Source: Nitrososphaeraceae archaeon (GTDB taxonomy: Archaea > Thermoproteota > Nitrososphaeria > Nitrososphaerales > Nitrososphaeraceae). From it: a stretch of 64,000 nt of DNA. Numbering within the stretch: the first letter of the stretch is position 1; every line of letters begins with the position of its first letter. Below the pieces are notes generated by a model. The model searched no databases, was not told where the DNA came from, and saw only the letters and a program-made list of their open reading frames with translations. The translations under genes were made by a program, and so were the position numbers. The stretch is from positions 1 to 64,000 of the forward strand of contig WHTU01000008.1 in NCBI GenBank assembly GCA_009377575.1, written 5' to 3'. Of this stretch, positions 8,392-18,582 are shown in pieces.

Positions 8392-9606
8392 ATGTCCCCT
8401 AATTTATGGACTGAGATGCTGATCATGAGAAAGTATTATGGCATCCATATTTCTTTGATAATCGTTCTGCTGATATTTGTTTTTTGCATCCAAGAGATGT
8501 CATTTGCTTCTGTGCAAGAAAACATTACGTCAAATTCTCCGCAAACGCTGTTTGATGAACTAAAGCATTCGACTGTGAGCGTAATGAACACAATACCTAC
8601 AAATCTGTTTAATCCCCAGATACAAAACCTGACTGAATTAGGTACAGGTTTCATTTTTGGTGACACGGTACACGTTATCACTGCTTATCACTTGTTGTCA
8701 GGAGCCAGAAACGTTGATGTAATATCGAGCGAAGGAGATAGGTACCCAGCGACGTTGCTGGGAGCAGACCCATTTAGCGACGTCGCGATTTTGGAAGTGA
8801 ATTCAACTACTCCAATTCAAAAAAGGATAACTACAACTTCTCCGATGCAAAGCCATTTGACGACTTTAAACGAATCCCTTAAACCAGTAAGAGTGGGTAA
8901 TTCGAGCGCATTGCGTGTAGGGGATCCCGTTGTAACTATCGGCTACAATTTTGGTTCGACTGGTCCCTCTATGACGGGGGGACTGGTAAGTAAGACCGAC
9001 TATGTATTAGCATTTCCTGCAGGCGGATTCTCTATACCTAACATAATACAATCTGACGTAACGGTGAATCCTGGCAATTCTGGAGGACCGTTGGTAGACA
9101 TGTCTGGGAGAGTTGTTGGAATGATTTATGGTAGGCTGAACCCAGTGGGCGTGCCGCTGGGACAATTCCCTGGAATTACGGCGGTTATTCCTTTCAATAT
9201 AGTCAATCGAATCGCTTCATCAATTGTTGAAGAAGGGTATTATTTACACCCAGGTATCGGCATCGTTGGAGAAACGCTCACTCCAGACCTGATTCAACGA
9301 ATGATCAACTTTACGAATATACCACCTGGTCTCTATGGAGTATTTATAAGTAAATTACAGAGGGGTGGGACTGCGGATTTAGCAGGCTTGCAGGGGAGTG
9401 ATACAAACGAATATGGGGAGATACTTGGTGGAGACGTAATAACTGCCATCGATGGAATTTCTGTAGATAAATTTGAAGAACTATTAGCATATATCCAAGA
9501 ACACAAATCAGTAGGGGACAATATTTCCTTCACTGTGCTTCGTAGTGGCCAAATCTTGGAAAGACACGGGGTAGTTCAGACATTTCTTCCTTCTACAGCA
9601 AGATAA
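8392..9606 (+). CDS. HtrA/DegP-like exported serine protease with PDZ domain
   Basis: A 404-residue protein. A hydrophobic export segment at about 18-40 (preceded by MRKYYG) is followed by a trypsin-like domain: H100 in ITAYHLL, D130 in DPFSDVAIL and S230 in NPGNSGGPLVD form the expected triad. A PDZ-like domain occupies about 290-395 (GGTADLAGLQG, GGDVITAIDG). HtrA proteases degrade or refold damaged envelope proteins outside the membrane. The start at 8392 sits a suitable distance from a TATA-like AATATAAAAAAT for a short or absent leader. The ATG at 8425 (MRKYY) is an alternative. It is monocistronic. Confidence 0.9.
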   Translation: MSPNLWTEMLIMRKYYGIHISLIIVLLIFVFCIQEMSFASVQENITSNSPQTLFDELKHSTVSVMNTIPTNLFNPQIQNLTELGTGFIFGDTVHVITAYHLLSGARNVDVISSEGDRYPATLLGADPFSDVAILEVNSTTPIQKRITTTSPMQSHLTTLNESLKPVRVGNSSALRVGDPVVTIGYNFGSTGPSMTGGLVSKTDYVLAFPAGGFSIPNIIQSDVTVNPGNSGGPLVDMSGRVVGMIYGRLNPVGVPLGQFPGITAVIPFNIVNRIASSIVEEGYYLHPGIGIVGETLTPDLIQRMINFTNIPPGLYGVFISKLQRGGTADLAGLQGSDTNEYGEILGGDVITAIDGISVDKFEELLAYIQEHKSVGDNISFTVLRSGQILERHGVVQTFLPSTAR

Positions 9607-10258
9607 TTCGACATGTCTGTCTTTGTCACTTTGGAATGGTTATGGTCGCAAATGTACTGAACGCGAACGTCCACGCGGATTCGTCAGTTAGCACCGCTGA
9701 GCTGCCTGAATATCTAGGTGTATGAGTCATGAAATTGTAGATAAATGGGAATCCCTAACCGAGATGAATTATATTATATGCGACAATGAAACTTTAAGAC
9801 GTGTTAAATATTCCTCTCTTGATTTCTTTGAATTGAGGAAACGTCTGCTGGGAAAAGAACTCTTCTTCATTGTCGTGATAAAATTTACCGAGATATTATG
9901 ATTTGAATTGAAGTGTAGTTTTGGAAATCTAGTACCAATAATTGCCTAGTCTGTTCTGACAAGTGTTATGGAACAAATCACGAATATCGGTAGCAATCGT
10001 TTATCTCTATCGTCCGAATCTGAAAGTGCTCAGAGAATATGCTTTCTACTTAGTTTAGTGTCCCTGTTTTCTTTACAGTAATGGATATCCAGTTCAAGGT
10101 CCAATGTCAATTTGTTACCTACTTTGTACCCACTCATTAAATTTGAAGATTGGACACCATTAAATCAAAAGTAGACACAAGATCAATATTCCTCATATAG
10201 GGGAGCATTTTTCTCAAAACAAAAACTTATTGGTCAGTATTAATGACTGTCAGCGTGA
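9607..10258. other. Spacer between htrA-like gene and moeA
   Basis: About 650 bases with no supported gene. A 29-codon frame from 9637 (MVMVANVLNANVHADS) is too short to call. An AT-rich stretch around 10195-10250 could hold the moeA promoter. Confidence 0.45.
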
Positions 10259-11557
10259 ATGGATACTATCCAGAGATCTAAGAAAAGCCATCGGAATTTC
10301 ATCTCGGTGGAAAGCGCTCATGACAGGCTTTTTTCATCGATCAACAAACCAAATACTAATAAAAAGAAAACAGAATATCTATATTTAATTGAGTCTAACG
10401 GACGGGTACTGGCCGAAAACTTACATTCTGGTACGGATGTTCCTCCGTTCGATAGATCCGATAGGGATGGTTTTGCAATATTCTCATCTGATACAGGTAA
10501 TGCGTCATATCAATCTCCAATTTATCTCAAGATAATTGGAAAAGGCCTCGCAGGACAACAGGCAACGTTGCAGCACCTAAGAAAGGGGCAAGCACTTGAG
10601 ATTGCCACTGGAGCCAAACTTCCCAAAGGTGCTGATTCTGTTATTATGTTTGAAGATACTACCTCAGAGGATAACAGGCTAGTCAAGATTTCCAAACCTG
10701 TTAATCGGGGTGATCATATATCTCGCAAAGGTAGTGACGTTAGAAAAAAACAATTAGTATTAAAAAAGGGAACGTGGCTTACTTCACAAGATGTAGCCTT
10801 GATTGCTTCCATGGGTCTTGACAAGATCTCCGTGGTCAAAAAGCCTAAGGTGGGTATACTAGCAACTGGTGACGAACTTACAGAGCCTGGGTGCCGACCT
10901 TTAAATGATGCAAGTATTTTTGAAAGCAATAGATACATGTTGTGTTGTTTGGTACGGGACGCTGGTGGACAAGCTGTAGATTTGGGGTTGTGTAAAGATG
11001 ATCCAGACGCAATTTTTGAAATACTAAAGTCAGCACTGAACCTCGATATGATTGTTGTATCCGGTGGGGCGTCAGTAGGTGAAAAGGATTATACACCTTT
11101 GCTCATAGACCGGCTGGGAAAACCAGGACTCGTAGTTCATGGAATAGCTATGAAACCGGGATCCCCGACCGGACTTGGAATTGTGAGAAATACACCAATT
11201 ATAATATGTCCTGGTTTTCCAGTTTCTGCCTTTGCCGCTTTTTCTATGTTCGGGGTACCACTTTTGTTCAGATTATTAGGTACGCAAGGACCTGTTAGAT
11301 CAATCCTAAAAGCGGAGATGACTGAAAATATAAGTGTTCACAAGGATTTTCTAACACTCGTGCGAGTGTTAGTGTATCGCCAGAATGATGTTTTCCTAGC
11401 CAGGCCAGTTAGTGCCAGTGATCCAAGCTTGATTTCAACGCTGACAAACTCAAACGGGATAGTAATCGTAAATGGACGGATCACCCGTAGTAATGAGTTA
11501 AAAAAAGGTGATATTGTGGAAGTTACTTTATTTAAGAACATCCAGGAAATCATTTGA
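10259..11557 (+). CDS. moeA: Molybdopterin molybdotransferase MoeA
   Basis: A 432-residue protein of usual MoeA length. Near residue 60 it has VPPFDRSDRDGFA, the MoeA substrate-loop consensus (usually PxFDxSxMDG). GDHISRKGSDV lies at about 150 and LATGDEL at about 200. The MogA-like nucleotide/molybdopterin fold shows SGGASVGEKDYTP near 270 and MKPGSPTGLG near 300. MoeA inserts molybdate into adenylylated molybdopterin, the last general step of Moco synthesis in the cytoplasm. The other Moco genes follow 750 bases downstream on the same strand. Confidence 0.93.
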   Translation: MDTIQRSKKSHRNFISVESAHDRLFSSINKPNTNKKKTEYLYLIESNGRVLAENLHSGTDVPPFDRSDRDGFAIFSSDTGNASYQSPIYLKIIGKGLAGQQATLQHLRKGQALEIATGAKLPKGADSVIMFEDTTSEDNRLVKISKPVNRGDHISRKGSDVRKKQLVLKKGTWLTSQDVALIASMGLDKISVVKKPKVGILATGDELTEPGCRPLNDASIFESNRYMLCCLVRDAGGQAVDLGLCKDDPDAIFEILKSALNLDMIVVSGGASVGEKDYTPLLIDRLGKPGLVVHGIAMKPGSPTGLGIVRNTPIIICPGFPVSAFAAFSMFGVPLLFRLLGTQGPVRSILKAEMTENISVHKDFLTLVRVLVYRQNDVFLARPVSASDPSLISTLTNSNGIVIVNGRITRSNELKKGDIVEVTLFKNIQEII

Positions 11558-12306
11558 CTGTTCTATAGTGGGGGAGGATGAATAATAGAAGATCCTAGCA
11601 AGTGGTGGTAGGTTGTTTAGGTAAAGTTATGACTTTGTAGATTAAAGTATCTCGCTATGGACCATGTGATATAAGATGTTTTCGTATTCAGTACCATTTA
11701 TAGGACAGAACAGTTACGAAAGTTGACGTTGCCTTATGATGCGATGTTCTTGGAAGAGATTCGAGACCGCGACCAATTGTATTGTTGCTCGCCCTCGAAG
11801 ATGAAGAACCTTTGACAAATTGAGAGGTGGCCTACACCCATATTCAATTTGAAAAATGTACGGGAAGATAGACTGATTGGTAAGCTTTTGCACTAATGAT
11901 TTTGCTTAAAATCATGAGTTGCAATTAGAAGCACGGTTATTGATTACGCCTTGATGTGAAGTGATTAAAACTGGCAATTCAAAAACAGGACAACAAGTTT
12001 CAGCACTTTTTTTTCATTTTAATTTCTTCGGTCCTATTCATAATGGGTGTAAAGTACAAGCCAGTGAGTTTTTTAAGTCATGTTCTAGGAATCACAAAAA
12101 AAGCTTAGATATCCGAATTCAGGAATCAGGAGAGTCTCTTCATAGATTGGTTCCCAATAAGCTGCTGTTGCGCGAATCTAAAATCGACAATCAAAAAAAA
12201 TTCTCAAAACCGACAGATACAACCAATTGGATTATAAGTATTACGGTTATTAATTAGATAGATCTAATTTGAGATACATGACTTGGACAGGAGTTGAAAT
12301 TTAGTT
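11558..12306. other. Spacer between moeA and moaD
   Basis: About 750 bases. The only long frame is 11961-12257 (98 codons, GTG start). Its product has an irregular composition and no motif, so I do not call it. A segment of a degraded gene is possible. Confidence 0.4.
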
Positions 12307-12570
12307 GTGATAGAGGATACTGGACGCAAAATAAATTTAAAATTATATGCTTCGATTAAAGACATCTTGGGTAAGGATGGAATAGACATGGATTGGACAA
12401 ATAATATGACTGTCGGCGACCTTAGAAAAAAGCTAGACGCATCATATCCGATCCTATCCATCGTCAAGGCCCGGTTCTCGATATCAGTAAATCGAAAGCC
12501 TGTAGATGATAGCGAATTAATTAGAAACACCGATGAAATAGCAGTATTACCCCCAATTAGTGGAGGGTGA
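12307..12570 (+). CDS. moaD: Molybdopterin synthase small subunit MoaD
   Basis: An 87-residue ubiquitin-fold sulfur carrier. It ends in PPISGG; the terminal Gly-Gly is adenylated and converted to a thiocarboxylate in this family. GTG start. Its stop overlaps the GTG start of moaE (GTGA), so the two subunits are translationally coupled. With MoaE it forms the synthase that adds dithiolene sulfur to cPMP. Confidence 0.92.
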   Translation: MIEDTGRKINLKLYASIKDILGKDGIDMDWTNNMTVGDLRKKLDASYPILSIVKARFSISVNRKPVDDSELIRNTDEIAVLPPISGG

Positions 12571-13010
12571 ATCCTAAGCTGGGTTATCTAACATCTGAAG
12601 TAATTCATTTAAGTAAGTTAATCGCTGATCCCCAAAATAGTGCTATTGGTGGAACGGTCATTTTCTTAGGAACTGTCAGGGAACTCAATAGTGAAAATCT
12701 CAAATTGTCACAATTGTATTATGAAGCATATGAAACAATGGCAGAAGAGATTTTTTGTGATATTGAAGCTGAGACTAGGCGGAAATGGAATATTGAAAGG
12801 CTTACAGCTATACATCGAATAGGGAGTGTGAATGTAGGCGAAGTGAGTGTGGTCATCATCGTTTCATCGGCGCATCGAAAAGAAGCTTTCGACAGTTGCA
12901 AGTACATCATAGACAATGTAAAGACTAGAGTGCCCATTTGGAAGATGGAAATTAGCGAGGCCGGTAAAAAATGGCTAGGAGGCACACTTATACTTCCGAC
13001 AGAGAAATGA
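12567..13010 (+). CDS. moaE: Molybdopterin synthase catalytic subunit MoaE
   Basis: A 147-residue protein, normal for the family. It shows the FLGTVRELN segment, YYEAYETMA, HRIGSVNVGE, and the C-terminal KTRVPIWKMEI with the lysines used in catalysis. It binds the MoaD tail and converts cPMP to molybdopterin. It starts with GTG overlapping moaD and ends 4 bases before the moaC-moaB gene, giving a compact three-gene unit. Confidence 0.93.
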   Translation: MNPKLGYLTSEVIHLSKLIADPQNSAIGGTVIFLGTVRELNSENLKLSQLYYEAYETMAEEIFCDIEAETRRKWNIERLTAIHRIGSVNVGEVSVVIIVSSAHRKEAFDSCKYIIDNVKTRVPIWKMEISEAGKKWLGGTLILPTEK

Positions 13011-13014
13011 TTCC

Positions 13015-13950
13015 TTGGAAAACGTGGAAATGACTAAAGGTGGGATGTATGATATAAGTGATAAGCCAGAAACCTATAGGACGGCAGCAGCTCAAGCCAT
13101 TGTTAAAGTATCCCCATTTACAGTAACACTCGTAAATGAAGGAAAAATCCCCAAAGGGAACATATTTGATGCAGCAAAAGTTTCAGCTAATATGGCAGCT
13201 AAACGGACTTGGGATTTAATACCATATTGTCATCCAATATCTATTGACCATATCGCAGTTGACTTTGATGTAATAGCGGAAGGGAGCATCAAAATTACTG
13301 TAACTGTAAAAAATGTAGATAAGACAGGAGTTGAGATGGAGGCGCTCACGGGTGCTTGTATAGCAGCACTAACCATCTATGATATGCTCAAACCTGTAGA
13401 TGATAATTTAGAAATTGAATCTATCAAGCTCCTGGAAAAGACAGGCGGTTTAAATTCTTATCTTCAGACTTACGATGTGAAACTTCGGGCTGCTGTGCTG
13501 GTGTTGAGCGATTCGAGGAGTAAAAAGGAGGACAAATCGGGTAAGGTCATCCTTGAAAGACTTGCTAAATACGGTCTGGAACTAAAGGAGTACAAAATAT
13601 TAGCAGACGAGCAAAAGGTTATCGAGTTTGAGCTCGTTCGACTGTGCGATGAATTGAGAGTCGATATCGTGCTCACAAGCGGAGGAACTGGGGTTGGTCC
13701 ACGGGATGTGACTCCCGAGGCAACAGCAAATGTTTTAGAAAAGGAGGTCAACGGAATAACTGAGACATTGAGGGCGTACGGTCAGAAGCGGACTCCGTTG
13801 TCGATGCTTTCAAGAGGTATAGGAGGTGTGAGAGGAAGCACCGTGATAATCAACCTACCTGGGAGCGTGAGGGCTGTAACAGAATCACTCGATTCTTTAT
13901 TCCCAGGTATCCTGCACATATTTAGGATGCTAGAGGGCCATAGCCACTGA
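13015..13950 (+). CDS. MoaC-MoaB fusion (cPMP synthase domain plus MogA/MoaB domain)
   Basis: A 311-residue protein with two Moco domains. Residues ~1-150 are MoaC: KGNIFDAAKVSA, PYCHPISI, VEMEALTGACIAALTIYDM and the KPVDD segment near the end. Residues ~160-311 are MoaB/MogA: VLSDSRSKKED, LTSGGTGVGPRDVTPEAT and a final INLPGS segment. MoaC makes cyclic pyranopterin phosphate after MoaA. MoaB/MogA adenylylates molybdopterin before MoeA acts. The fusion joins an early and a late step. TTG start at 13015, with an internal ATG at 13030 as alternative. It is the last gene of the moaD-moaE unit. MoaA itself is not in the window. Confidence 0.92.
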   Translation: MENVEMTKGGMYDISDKPETYRTAAAQAIVKVSPFTVTLVNEGKIPKGNIFDAAKVSANMAAKRTWDLIPYCHPISIDHIAVDFDVIAEGSIKITVTVKNVDKTGVEMEALTGACIAALTIYDMLKPVDDNLEIESIKLLEKTGGLNSYLQTYDVKLRAAVLVLSDSRSKKEDKSGKVILERLAKYGLELKEYKILADEQKVIEFELVRLCDELRVDIVLTSGGTGVGPRDVTPEATANVLEKEVNGITETLRAYGQKRTPLSMLSRGIGGVRGSTVIINLPGSVRAVTESLDSLFPGILHIFRMLEGHSH

Positions 13951-13955
13951 CTCTA

Positions 13956-13963
13956 TTTTTTTT
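13956..13963 (+). terminator. T8 terminator after the Moco unit
   Basis: Eight T residues begin six bases after the stop of the moaC-moaB gene, a typical archaeal oligo-T termination signal. Confidence 0.5.
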
Positions 13964-14535
13964 AAGTTAAAGAACGCAGCGTAGTTTTATCAAATTTACA
14001 AGTAGATGACGTTTGGTATTTGATAATCCTCCATATGAATTCAGATAAGTTAAGCCATAATGTGGAATCTTCAGTCAGGGGCCTATAGCATCAAACGAAT
14101 TCAAAACTGAATACTCAAATTCTATGAACCGGTTTGATGCTGCTGGTGTTTCCCATTGCTGCCATTACTTTTTTTCAATATATCCTCTAGTTCAAAACAG
14201 CCTCATCTGTCTTCTAATTAGGTTTATCGAAGAGTTTCTGTTATATTTATTGGGCGCAAATAGTTGATTGGATTTTCACCCACCTTAACCACCAAGGTTG
14301 AATAGTCAGTTTGAACCGCTATCATGGTGGAGAACTGTGGCATAAAGCAACTGACAGCATTTAATTTCTAATGCACGTTACCTCGAGAGAGGACTAATCT
14401 TATAGATATGACTTAATAGATGAATTACGAAGGGAAAATACATGTCAAAACATTAAACTTTCTAAGGGAAATCATTCAGCAAGAGAGACGAGATTCTGCA
14501 CAATTTACCTTACTACCTTAACTGTTCATGCAATA
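13964..14535. other. Spacer after the Moco genes
   Basis: About 570 bases with no reading frame of convincing length or composition on either strand, and no RNA motif that I can support. Confidence 0.45.
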
Positions 14536-14886
14536 TTACTCTATAATAAATCTGGGACTTGCAACACTTTGTGGTGTATGAATAACCAGACCCTCAATTT
14601 CAGCCAGTCTATCCATACAATCTACTTCATTCCTTAAATAAAGATATGATGAATCGGTCTTTATCGCTTGTAACAGTTCAAGCACCTGTTCATTAGTCAC
14701 GCCATGTTTAATATCATAATTTATTTGCCTACACACTCTTGTTCTCCCACCGTACCGTCGATGCTGTCTTTTTTCCCACGCAGTTGCATTATCAGGAAGT
14801 CCCTTAATGTACTTGATAACGGTCTTCTCCATATGCTGAACATGCCATTCTTTCATAGGAAAACTATTTTGGATCAAAATTACCAC
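14536..14886 (-). CDS. Hypothetical protein, basic
   Basis: A 116-residue soluble protein without signal peptide or membrane segment. It has a basic centre (WEKRQHRRYGGRTRVCRQ) and a helical C-terminal half. No family is recognised. The basic patch could bind nucleic acid, but that is not established. ATG start, with an internal ATG at residue 11 as alternative. No operon partner. Confidence 0.5.
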   Translation of the reverse strand: MVILIQNSFPMKEWHVQHMEKTVIKYIKGLPDNATAWEKRQHRRYGGRTRVCRQINYDIKHGVTNEQVLELLQAIKTDSSYLYLRNEVDCMDRLAEIEGLVIHTPQSVASPRFIIE

Positions 14887-15524
14887 TCACACCTTTCTAG
14901 TACTGATGGAGGTATATAAAATGACCCCGGCATTGCGGCCTTCGGGCCTTGTGAAGCGCACGAATTGATTTCGATGAGATGCCATTCACAATGCTCGGTA
15001 CTTTCTCGCATCTCCCATGCCAAGTATCATGGTGATATCCAATGACACTAGCTCATTCTAAATATGTCGTTGAAATAATTATGATCCTAAATCTTAAACA
15101 TGCTTCATCGCGATAACTACCTGCTAGAAAAGACGACAAATAAGAAAGATCTCTTGAGGGCATTATATACTAACTAATAATAGTTACCACATTATAGGAC
15201 CATATATACCGTCGTGATGACAGATACATGGCGAGTCGGGAGTTGCAACTTTGAATTGTCAGCCACACAAACCGGCTTTAATTAAAGAACAGCAAACGCA
15301 AACAAAAGGGTTACATAAATCAAGTTTATGCTGAGGTTTTCATCCTTCAAGAGGGAATTCAGTCATACACGCGCAGAGAAACGGAAGGATTTAAGAATAT
15401 CTACTCCCTGTACAAGTGGATTTTAAACTATCAACCGCTCAACGTTAGATTTTCAAGTGATTAGCAAAGTTTTTTATTCCATAGGTACATATATCCGAGC
15501 TATAAAGTGTGAGTCGTATCTAGT
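14887..15524. other. Spacer, no gene seen
   Basis: About 640 bases. A short GC-rich inverted patch near 14935-14955 (GCGGCCTTCGGGCC) could form a small hairpin with a TTCG loop, but it is not part of any RNA that I recognise. Confidence 0.4.
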
Positions 15525-16163
15525 TTGTTTGGGAAGAAAAAAAGCAGTTCCAACAGTGGCAGTGCCAAGGTTAAAAATAAAAAGAAAAGCGGCAGCTATT
15601 TGGATGCTTCTAAGAAGAAGCGGCAAAAGTATCTCATAATAATAATACCCATTATAGCTGCAACGGTGGCGATTCTAGCTATCTCTGGTACGCGATATTC
15701 GTCAGAGATTAATAAGTTCGGTACGGTTGGTTCTGCACACGAGCATGCTGCTTTCATTATCAATGTAAATGGTACACCTATCGATTTCAGTCAACCCCAA
15801 TATCAGGTCACGTCGAGACTCATTCATGTTGAAGGAGGTGATGGAGTCACTCTGCATAGGCATACTGATAGAGTACCATTCGGTGAATTTTTAAGGAGCG
15901 TAAATATGAATATCGAGGATAGTTGCTTCTCTATTCCCGAAGAAACTTCTAATCAACAGGAACAACAACAAGAGTACTGCTCAAATGGGACGGAGGAACT
16001 CAGAGCGTTTGTTAACGGAGAGGAATTAGAGTCTCCCTCATCGCTAGGCAGTTACATTCTAAAGGATGATGACAGAATCTTATTGATTTACGGTAACCAA
16101 ACTGCGGACCAGCTAAGTCAATCGCTAAGTGCTTTGGAAGAAGCTCCTATCCTCAAAACATAG
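15525..16163 (+). CDS. Membrane-anchored extracytoplasmic protein with His-rich segment
   Basis: A 212-residue protein. A very basic cytoplasmic tail (Lys/Ser, residues 1-35) precedes one membrane helix (about 36-56, LIIIIPIIAATVAILAI). The outer domain begins with GSAHEHAAFIINVNG and includes HVEGGDGVTLHRHTDRVPFG, so several His residues lie close together, as for metal binding. Two cysteines (about 129 and 147) could form a disulfide across a Gln-rich insert. Related proteins are common in Thaumarchaeota but have no assigned role. TTG start, chosen because it gives a correct positive-inside topology. Confidence 0.7.
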   Translation: MFGKKKSSSNSGSAKVKNKKKSGSYLDASKKKRQKYLIIIIPIIAATVAILAISGTRYSSEINKFGTVGSAHEHAAFIINVNGTPIDFSQPQYQVTSRLIHVEGGDGVTLHRHTDRVPFGEFLRSVNMNIEDSCFSIPEETSNQQEQQQEYCSNGTEELRAFVNGEELESPSSLGSYILKDDDRILLIYGNQTADQLSQSLSALEEAPILKT

Positions 16164-16218
16164 GTATTTTTTGGTGTAGTCCTCGCCTCCTCGCACTCAG
16201 ATGCTCAGATAATTAGAC

Positions 16219-17700
16219 TCATGCGGCTGCACCCAATTCTTTCAAATACCCGATAGTGTCAAGACGAGAGAAAATTGCTAAATCTAATTTCGCACCTGGG
16301 TTCATTATATTTCTGAGTTCCGCTCCAGCTTCCTTTTCCTTCCACCATGTCTCACCGAATTTAGCCATTATATATCTCTCTAGTTCAAAAGCTCTCACAG
16401 CAGCAACCAGATAACTCGGTACATACATTATTGCTTCGGGTAAGATATGATGTAAGAGCCAATACTCACCTGGCATGTCAATACCCAGATATTCTCTTAT
16501 GAGCCTAGAATAAAGATCAGAAGCCCTATCAATAGTCAGGCTTTTCTCCCAATATTCAATTTTCATCAAGGTATTCGCAGTATAGAATGTGATGAAGAAG
16601 AGGTCCATGAAATTGTTCTTGGCGATTATTTGATCGATTTGGATGTCATTTTTAACCCGCGGCCTAAGAGATTTGAGGTAAGAAGGATTCCTCGATAACC
16701 TTTCTACAAACATAGAAAATATCTCGGCTATACCCATTGAAATTCTATACTTGTCTGAGTAACTACGGCTACCGTCTATAGAAGTTGCATGAATTGCATG
16801 TCCGGTTTCGTGCAAGCAGCCTTGAAAATCAAAGTACGGACTTTCACTCTTGTAAAGCACTCGAATGTCAGAAGGAATCTCTACAAAGAAGCAGATGGGA
16901 GATGGGTATTTGCCTTTTCTATTTTCAGTATCAAATTGAATATTGGATAGGTCAAAATTCATTGATTTCAGTGTCCTCTTAGCCTCGTCAACAGGATCCA
17001 GGGATGCGAAAGCTCCTTCGATACCCGAGTAAATTCGATTTCTAAAAAAGTAAAAATCATCGTAATATTCAGGATGCCTGTTCAACAATTCATTGCTTCT
17101 ATCTAGCAAGGTCTTGCGAAAGGGAACTTTCGCTTTCTCACCTAATGATTTCACAAATTCTATTAGGGAATCATGCTTGAAATTCTCATTCGCCATATAT
17201 GCGGTAACCGGAGTTAGGCTATATTCAAGATTCGATTCGGCCATGTTTGAGTATTCAACATATGTTTGATTTATCAATGAGAATCTCGACTCGACAATAG
17301 GCGAAATCTTTTGTGTTTTCTCGATGAATTCGTCGAAAACTTCTTGTCTCTTGGAATCTTCCTTTTCGTGGCTATTAAATTGTCTCCAAGTACTCCAATT
17401 CACGGGAACTCCATTAAACTCATGTTTTGCTGAAACAATATCTGTATTTCTCAATCGATGGATTTCGAGTTCTAAAGTTTTAGTTTTAGAATAGGCAATA
17501 TCTTCTACAGCCCCAAGAAACAATGCCTCATCTTGATTAGGGAAGAAATCAAGATACGTCTTCGAATTCTGCCGCTTCATTTCTGCAAGCCGAACTATAA
17601 GTCCTTCATCATGACCAAGTCCTGCATATTGCTTGCACTCTTCATCCGTCTGGCAGACGTAGAGCATTTCGTCCAATCTACACCATTGTTTAAAGTTCAT
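16219..17700 (-). CDS. M3-like zinc metallopeptidase (oligopeptidase)
   Basis: A 493-residue, mainly helical soluble protein. The zinc site is HETGH (H297, E298, H301) in GCLHETGHAIHA, with a likely third ligand E326 in MGIAEIFSMF, the spacing expected for family M3 and related gluzincins. The C-terminal third resembles oligoendopeptidase F. The protein is shorter than typical M3 enzymes (about 550-700) and lacks part of the usual N-terminal region. It probably trims peptides in the cytoplasm. Monocistronic, convergent with the gene at 15525. Confidence 0.82.
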   Translation of the reverse strand: MNFKQWCRLDEMLYVCQTDEECKQYAGLGHDEGLIVRLAEMKRQNSKTYLDFFPNQDEALFLGAVEDIAYSKTKTLELEIHRLRNTDIVSAKHEFNGVPVNWSTWRQFNSHEKEDSKRQEVFDEFIEKTQKISPIVESRFSLINQTYVEYSNMAESNLEYSLTPVTAYMANENFKHDSLIEFVKSLGEKAKVPFRKTLLDRSNELLNRHPEYYDDFYFFRNRIYSGIEGAFASLDPVDEAKRTLKSMNFDLSNIQFDTENRKGKYPSPICFFVEIPSDIRVLYKSESPYFDFQGCLHETGHAIHATSIDGSRSYSDKYRISMGIAEIFSMFVERLSRNPSYLKSLRPRVKNDIQIDQIIAKNNFMDLFFITFYTANTLMKIEYWEKSLTIDRASDLYSRLIREYLGIDMPGEYWLLHHILPEAIMYVPSYLVAAVRAFELERYIMAKFGETWWKEKEAGAELRNIMNPGAKLDLAIFSRLDTIGYLKELGAAA

Positions 17701-17940
17701 TCTATCTCACAGGAAGATGAACTATTATAATATTCTGATACCACCAGTGAGGTTACTTTCAACTCCGCTATAGTAATTACCTTAGATAACATACCTTGTG
17801 AGTTTCCTAGTATAACGTGAACATTCCCAATAGAGAGATGCAAGACGTGGAAATAGTGTTCCCAACAGTCGGTTTCAGTGACTAGATATATTACAGAGAT
17901 TCAAAAAGAATCGTTAGATATGATCTGATTGTCTCTCGTG

Positions 17941-18315
17941 CTATTCTCTTATTGCCTCAAGGGAAGATACAACATCCCATATCTTCGTCCGTATATGCGA
18001 TTGTACGTGTCTACTGTACGTTAATTCTTCCATTATACTTATAGCATTGGCTGCCCGAACTGACATGCTACCATTATTTTCATCTTTTAGCATCAGGTTT
18101 GCTTCAGTTATCAGCCTTTTAATTCTCTTGGGGATCTGTATATCCTTCTTGATCGTTTCTAAAGTTTCAGTAGAATGAGTCAATCTTTCTTGATTTTGTA
18201 TTATCTTCTGTTCTCTCATTTCCTGCCTCGATGGTCTTCTTGGTCGACTATCATCAGGCTTGCTGGATTTGCTAGCATCGGGAGCGTCAGGGTAGGACAT
18301 GCCGATATGATGCAT
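17941..18315 (-). CDS. UPF0147 family protein
   Basis: A 124-residue protein. From about residue 50 it matches the archaeal UPF0147 family: helices containing DIQIPKRIKRLI, LMLKDENNGSMSVRAANAIS and a final IWDVVSSLEAIRE. An N-terminal polar extension (Ser/Pro/Arg-rich, PSRQEMREQK) is usual in thaumarchaeal versions. The function of the family is unknown; it is a small helical bundle found across archaea. The ATG at 18300 (MSYPDAP) is a likely alternative start. Confidence 0.85.
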   Translation of the reverse strand: MHHIGMSYPDAPDASKSSKPDDSRPRRPSRQEMREQKIIQNQERLTHSTETLETIKKDIQIPKRIKRLITEANLMLKDENNGSMSVRAANAISIMEELTYSRHVQSHIRTKIWDVVSSLEAIRE

Positions 18316-18582
18316 TATCGATGAATTAAATCTTTCACCTATTCTTTTCTAAAAGTTTAAGTTCAAACATAACTAGTTCACTTCCACTTATCAACTAGCT
18401 TGTTCACATCGGCCGTCTTACCGACAAGAACATCTAGTTGCAGATAATGTGACTTCAGAATCCTCAGTATCTCATACGGAATCCAATATGGAACCTGGGA
18501 CTGAAATCTAAATTAGAGGTTCGCGATACCGTAGCAAATTGCGAGCTCACGCGAAGAACATTAACCGACTATCTGGGTCTCG

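Noticed and set aside
11961-12257. 98-codon frame between moeA and moaD
   Set aside because: Irregular composition, no motif and no conserved spacing. It may be chance.
14930-14960. GC-rich hairpin with TTCG loop
   Set aside because: Short and isolated, with no T-run or neighbouring gene end. It is not enough to call a terminator or RNA.
16785-16982. Plus-strand frame inside the M3-like peptidase
   Set aside because: Shadow of the peptidase coding sequence, including its HExxH region.
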